DNA from: Dehalococcoidales bacterium
GTDB lineage: Bacteria; Chloroflexota; Dehalococcoidia; Dehalococcoidales; Fen-1064
Direction of reading: 5' to 3'
Length of the DNA stretch: 9,826 bases
NCBI GenBank assembly: GCA_028712845.1
Contig: JAQTPO010000076.1
Location: 1 to 9,826, forward strand
Shown here: positions 7,893 to 9,826 of the stretch, piece by piece
Position numbering within the stretch: the first letter of the stretch is position 1
Layout of the letters: each line of letters opens with the position of its first letter
Program-made: the position numbers and the translations under genes
Notes under the pieces: model-generated
Seen by the model: the letters and a program-made list of their open reading frames with translations, nothing else
What the model was told of the DNA's origin: nothing
The model's database searches: none

Positions 7893-9826
7893 ATGCCAGT
7901 TATTGACACTAGTTCTCTGCGGAAAATCCTGGAATTGGAACAAAGGAAAGGCTATTCCGATTCCGCTGTCTTTGGCGGCTTGGATAAATTCTTCCGTCAG
8001 TGGACAGAGAAAACATCCGGGGCAATTACCAATCGTCCCTTACTCACGAAATTTCACAAGTTACGACTGGATAACAGCAAGTATGCTTCATTAACACCAC
8101 CGCAACGGCAGGAATGGGTAAAGGACGTTCTGGATTTTGCAACCGAGTTGGAGCGTGGCAAGACGGATAAATCCGCGCCTGCCGGAAAAGTGGCGGTAAA
8201 GGCGGAGAAACCTCCTATCAAACAAAAAATGCCCAAAATAGTCTCAGGTCAATCACTCGATGCGTCCATTACCGCAATCAAAGGCATCAGCACCAGTTTA
8301 TCGGTGAGATTCGGCAAACTGGGTGTGAAAACCATACGTGACTTGCTCTATTTCTTCCCCAGCCGCCATATTGATTACAGCCAGATGAAAACGGTCTCCC
8401 AGCTTACAGAGGGTCAAGAAGAGACCATCGTCGCTAATGTCTGGGAAGCAAATGTTATTATGCCGGGCGGACGGCGGAGTACTGAGGTAATTGTCGGTGA
8501 TGAGACCGGTAATGTCCGCGCCGTCTGGTTCAATAATCCCTATCTGGCAAAAACACTCACTCCCAATATGAAAATTGTCCTCAGCGGCAGGGTAAAGCTC
8601 TTCAATGGTCGCTTTGTTTTCGAATCGCCGGAATGGGAACCGATGGAAGAGGGCGACCTTATCCACACAGGCAGACTGGTACCGATTTACCCGCTCACCG
8701 AGGGACTGCATCAACGCCAGACAAGGAAGCTCATCAAGGGCATAGTTGACCAGAGAGCAGAACAGGTGCCGGATTTCCTCCCGACCGAAATCAGAAGCCG
8801 CTGTCAATTGATTGAGCTGCCTCAAGCAATTTCTCAAGCCCATTATCCCGATGACGCGAACTTGAAAGACAGGGCAAGGGTACGGCTGGCATTTGACGAG
8901 CTTTTCCTGCTCCAACTGGGCGTATTGAGCAAAAAGCGTGACTGGCAGGAAAGTCAACCGGGCGCTCCTATCAAGACCGATAAAAAAGTGCTGGACACTT
9001 TTCTGCAATCACTGCCGTTCAAATTGACCGTTGCCCAGCAAAAAGTACTGAAAGAAATACTGGGAGACCTTGAGAAATCTCAGGCGATGTCCAGACTATT
9101 ACAGGGTGAGGTCGGCAGCGGCAAGACAGTAGTGGCAACCGCCGCCCTCCTGATGGCAGTGGCTGATGATTACCAGACCGTTTTGATGGCACCCACGGAA
9201 ATTCTGGCGGAACAGCACTTTGCCACTATTCACAAACTCCTGTCAAAAACAGGACATTTGCAGGAGCAGGGAGAACATCTCTACACTTACTCCGGCATTC
9301 TGCCTCGTCCCTTAACCATCGCGCTTTTGATTGGCGCTATCAGCGCTAAAAAGAAGCGGGAACTCCATCAACTTGTCCTTGAAGGTAAAATCGATATTGT
9401 CATCGGGACGCATGCCATCATTCAGAAAGAAGTCGAATTCAAGCGGCTGGGCTTTGTGGTGGTGGATGAACAGCACCGCTTCGGTGTCGCCCAACGCTCT
9501 ACGTTACGTCAGAAAGGGACAAACCCGCATGTGCTGGCAATGACAGCCACCCCCATCCCCAGAACCCTCGCTTTGACCATTTACGGCGACCTCGACCTGT
9601 CGGTGATTGATGAATTGCCGCCGGGAAGACAATTGATTAAGACCAAATGGCTCAGACCCGCACAGCGGGACAGCGCTTATAATTTCATCCGCCGTGAGAT
9701 AACGGGCGGACACCAGGCATTTATTATTTGCCCGCTTATCGAAGAATCGGAAACAGTGCAGGCGAGAGCCGCTATTGCCGAATACGAAAATCTCTCGCAA
9801 GAGGTATTCCCCAACCTCAAACTTGG
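7893..9826 (+). CDS. recG: ATP-dependent DNA helicase RecG (3' end outside window)
   Basis: Branch-migrating helicase that regresses stalled replication forks and processes Holliday junctions. 644 codons are visible and the frame is open to the window end. Residues 1-125 are an N-terminal extension: a helical, charged segment, then a Lys/Ala/Pro linker near 88-118. The wedge (OB) domain starts near 126 (ITAIKGISTSLSVRFGKLG, DLLYFFPSRHIDY). Helicase motifs follow: LLQGEVGSGKT with Walker A Lys411, APTEILAEQH, GTHAIIQ, Walker B DEQHRFGVAQR at 525-535 and MTATPIPRTLAL from 550. Motifs IV-VI and the C-terminus are missing. The start ATG 7893 is the first start codon after an in-frame stop at 7875, with AGGTAGG (7876-7882) as a weak ribosome site. 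It lies 11 nt after the second degV, so it is probably in the same operon. Confidence 0.96.
   Translation, partial: MPVIDTSSLRKILELEQRKGYSDSAVFGGLDKFFRQWTEKTSGAITNRPLLTKFHKLRLDNSKYASLTPPQRQEWVKDVLDFATELERGKTDKSAPAGKVAVKAEKPPIKQKMPKIVSGQSLDASITAIKGISTSLSVRFGKLGVKTIRDLLYFFPSRHIDYSQMKTVSQLTEGQEETIVANVWEANVIMPGGRRSTEVIVGDETGNVRAVWFNNPYLAKTLTPNMKIVLSGRVKLFNGRFVFESPEWEPMEEGDLIHTGRLVPIYPLTEGLHQRQTRKLIKGIVDQRAEQVPDFLPTEIRSRCQLIELPQAISQAHYPDDANLKDRARVRLAFDELFLLQLGVLSKKRDWQESQPGAPIKTDKKVLDTFLQSLPFKLTVAQQKVLKEILGDLEKSQAMSRLLQGEVGSGKTVVATAALLMAVADDYQTVLMAPTEILAEQHFATIHKLLSKTGHLQEQGEHLYTYSGILPRPLTIALLIGAISAKKKRELHQLVLEGKIDIVIGTHAIIQKEVEFKRLGFVVVDEQHRFGVAQRSTLRQKGTNPHVLAMTATPIPRTLALTIYGDLDLSVIDELPPGRQLIKTKWLRPAQRDSAYNFIRREITGGHQAFIICPLIEESETVQARAAIAEYENLSQEVFPNLKL

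Noticed and set aside
8298..9008. 236-residue open frame on the - strand
   Set aside because: It lies fully inside recG, which has clear helicase and wedge motifs in the + frame; the antisense translation has no recognisable domain.
1..9826. CRISPR arrays, tRNA/rRNA genes, insertion sequences, prophage or defence genes
   Set aside because: No direct-repeat arrays, no RNA gene signatures and no transposase or integrase motifs were seen on either strand; the window is packed with housekeeping genes.

Overview
The window looks like a bacterial chromosome segment of housekeeping genes. Median codon use, compact operons and protein sequences (zinc-type L28, a RecG with a long N-terminal extension, the YloV/DegV pair next to recG) suggest a Gram-positive-like or Chloroflexota lineage. 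My best guess is a Dehalococcoidia-type Chloroflexota bacterium, but that is an inference from gene style and not from a marker comparison. No mobile element, CRISPR array, rRNA or tRNA is visible.

Left block, + strand (1-4078): the 3' part of argG (argininosuccinate synthase), a CaiB/BaiF-type CoA-transferase gene, argH (argininosuccinate lyase) and rpe (ribulose-phosphate 3-epimerase). Gaps are 2 nt and 1 nt, and argH and rpe overlap by 11 nt, so this reads as one translationally coupled operon. ArgG and ArgH are the last two steps of arginine synthesis. The CoA-transferase between them and the epimerase after them have no obvious link to arginine.

Middle (4050-4437): rpmB (ribosomal protein L28) lies on the - strand. 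It converges on rpe with a 29-bp coding overlap and diverges from the next operon. The 169-bp gap at 4269-4437 holds the strong Shine-Dalgarno of rpmB, a plausible rpmB promoter, a perfect TATAAT for the rightward operon, and an interrupted inverted repeat between the two promoters.

Right block, + strand (4438-9826): a YloV/FakA-type fatty-acid kinase, two tandem DegV/FakB-type fatty-acid-binding proteins, and recG, which is cut by the window end. FakA and FakB together phosphorylate free fatty acids to acyl-phosphate for phospholipid synthesis, so the first three genes form a self-contained fatty-acid activation module. The neighbourhood of rpmB, yloV and recG echoes the well-known Bacillus order rpmB-yloU-yloV-...-recG, but here yloU is missing and two degV genes occupy the interval. 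The two DegV copies differ at a residue thought to contact the fatty-acid carboxylate (Tyr in the first, His in the second). This is the most interesting functional hint in the window. I did not see a clearly novel system.
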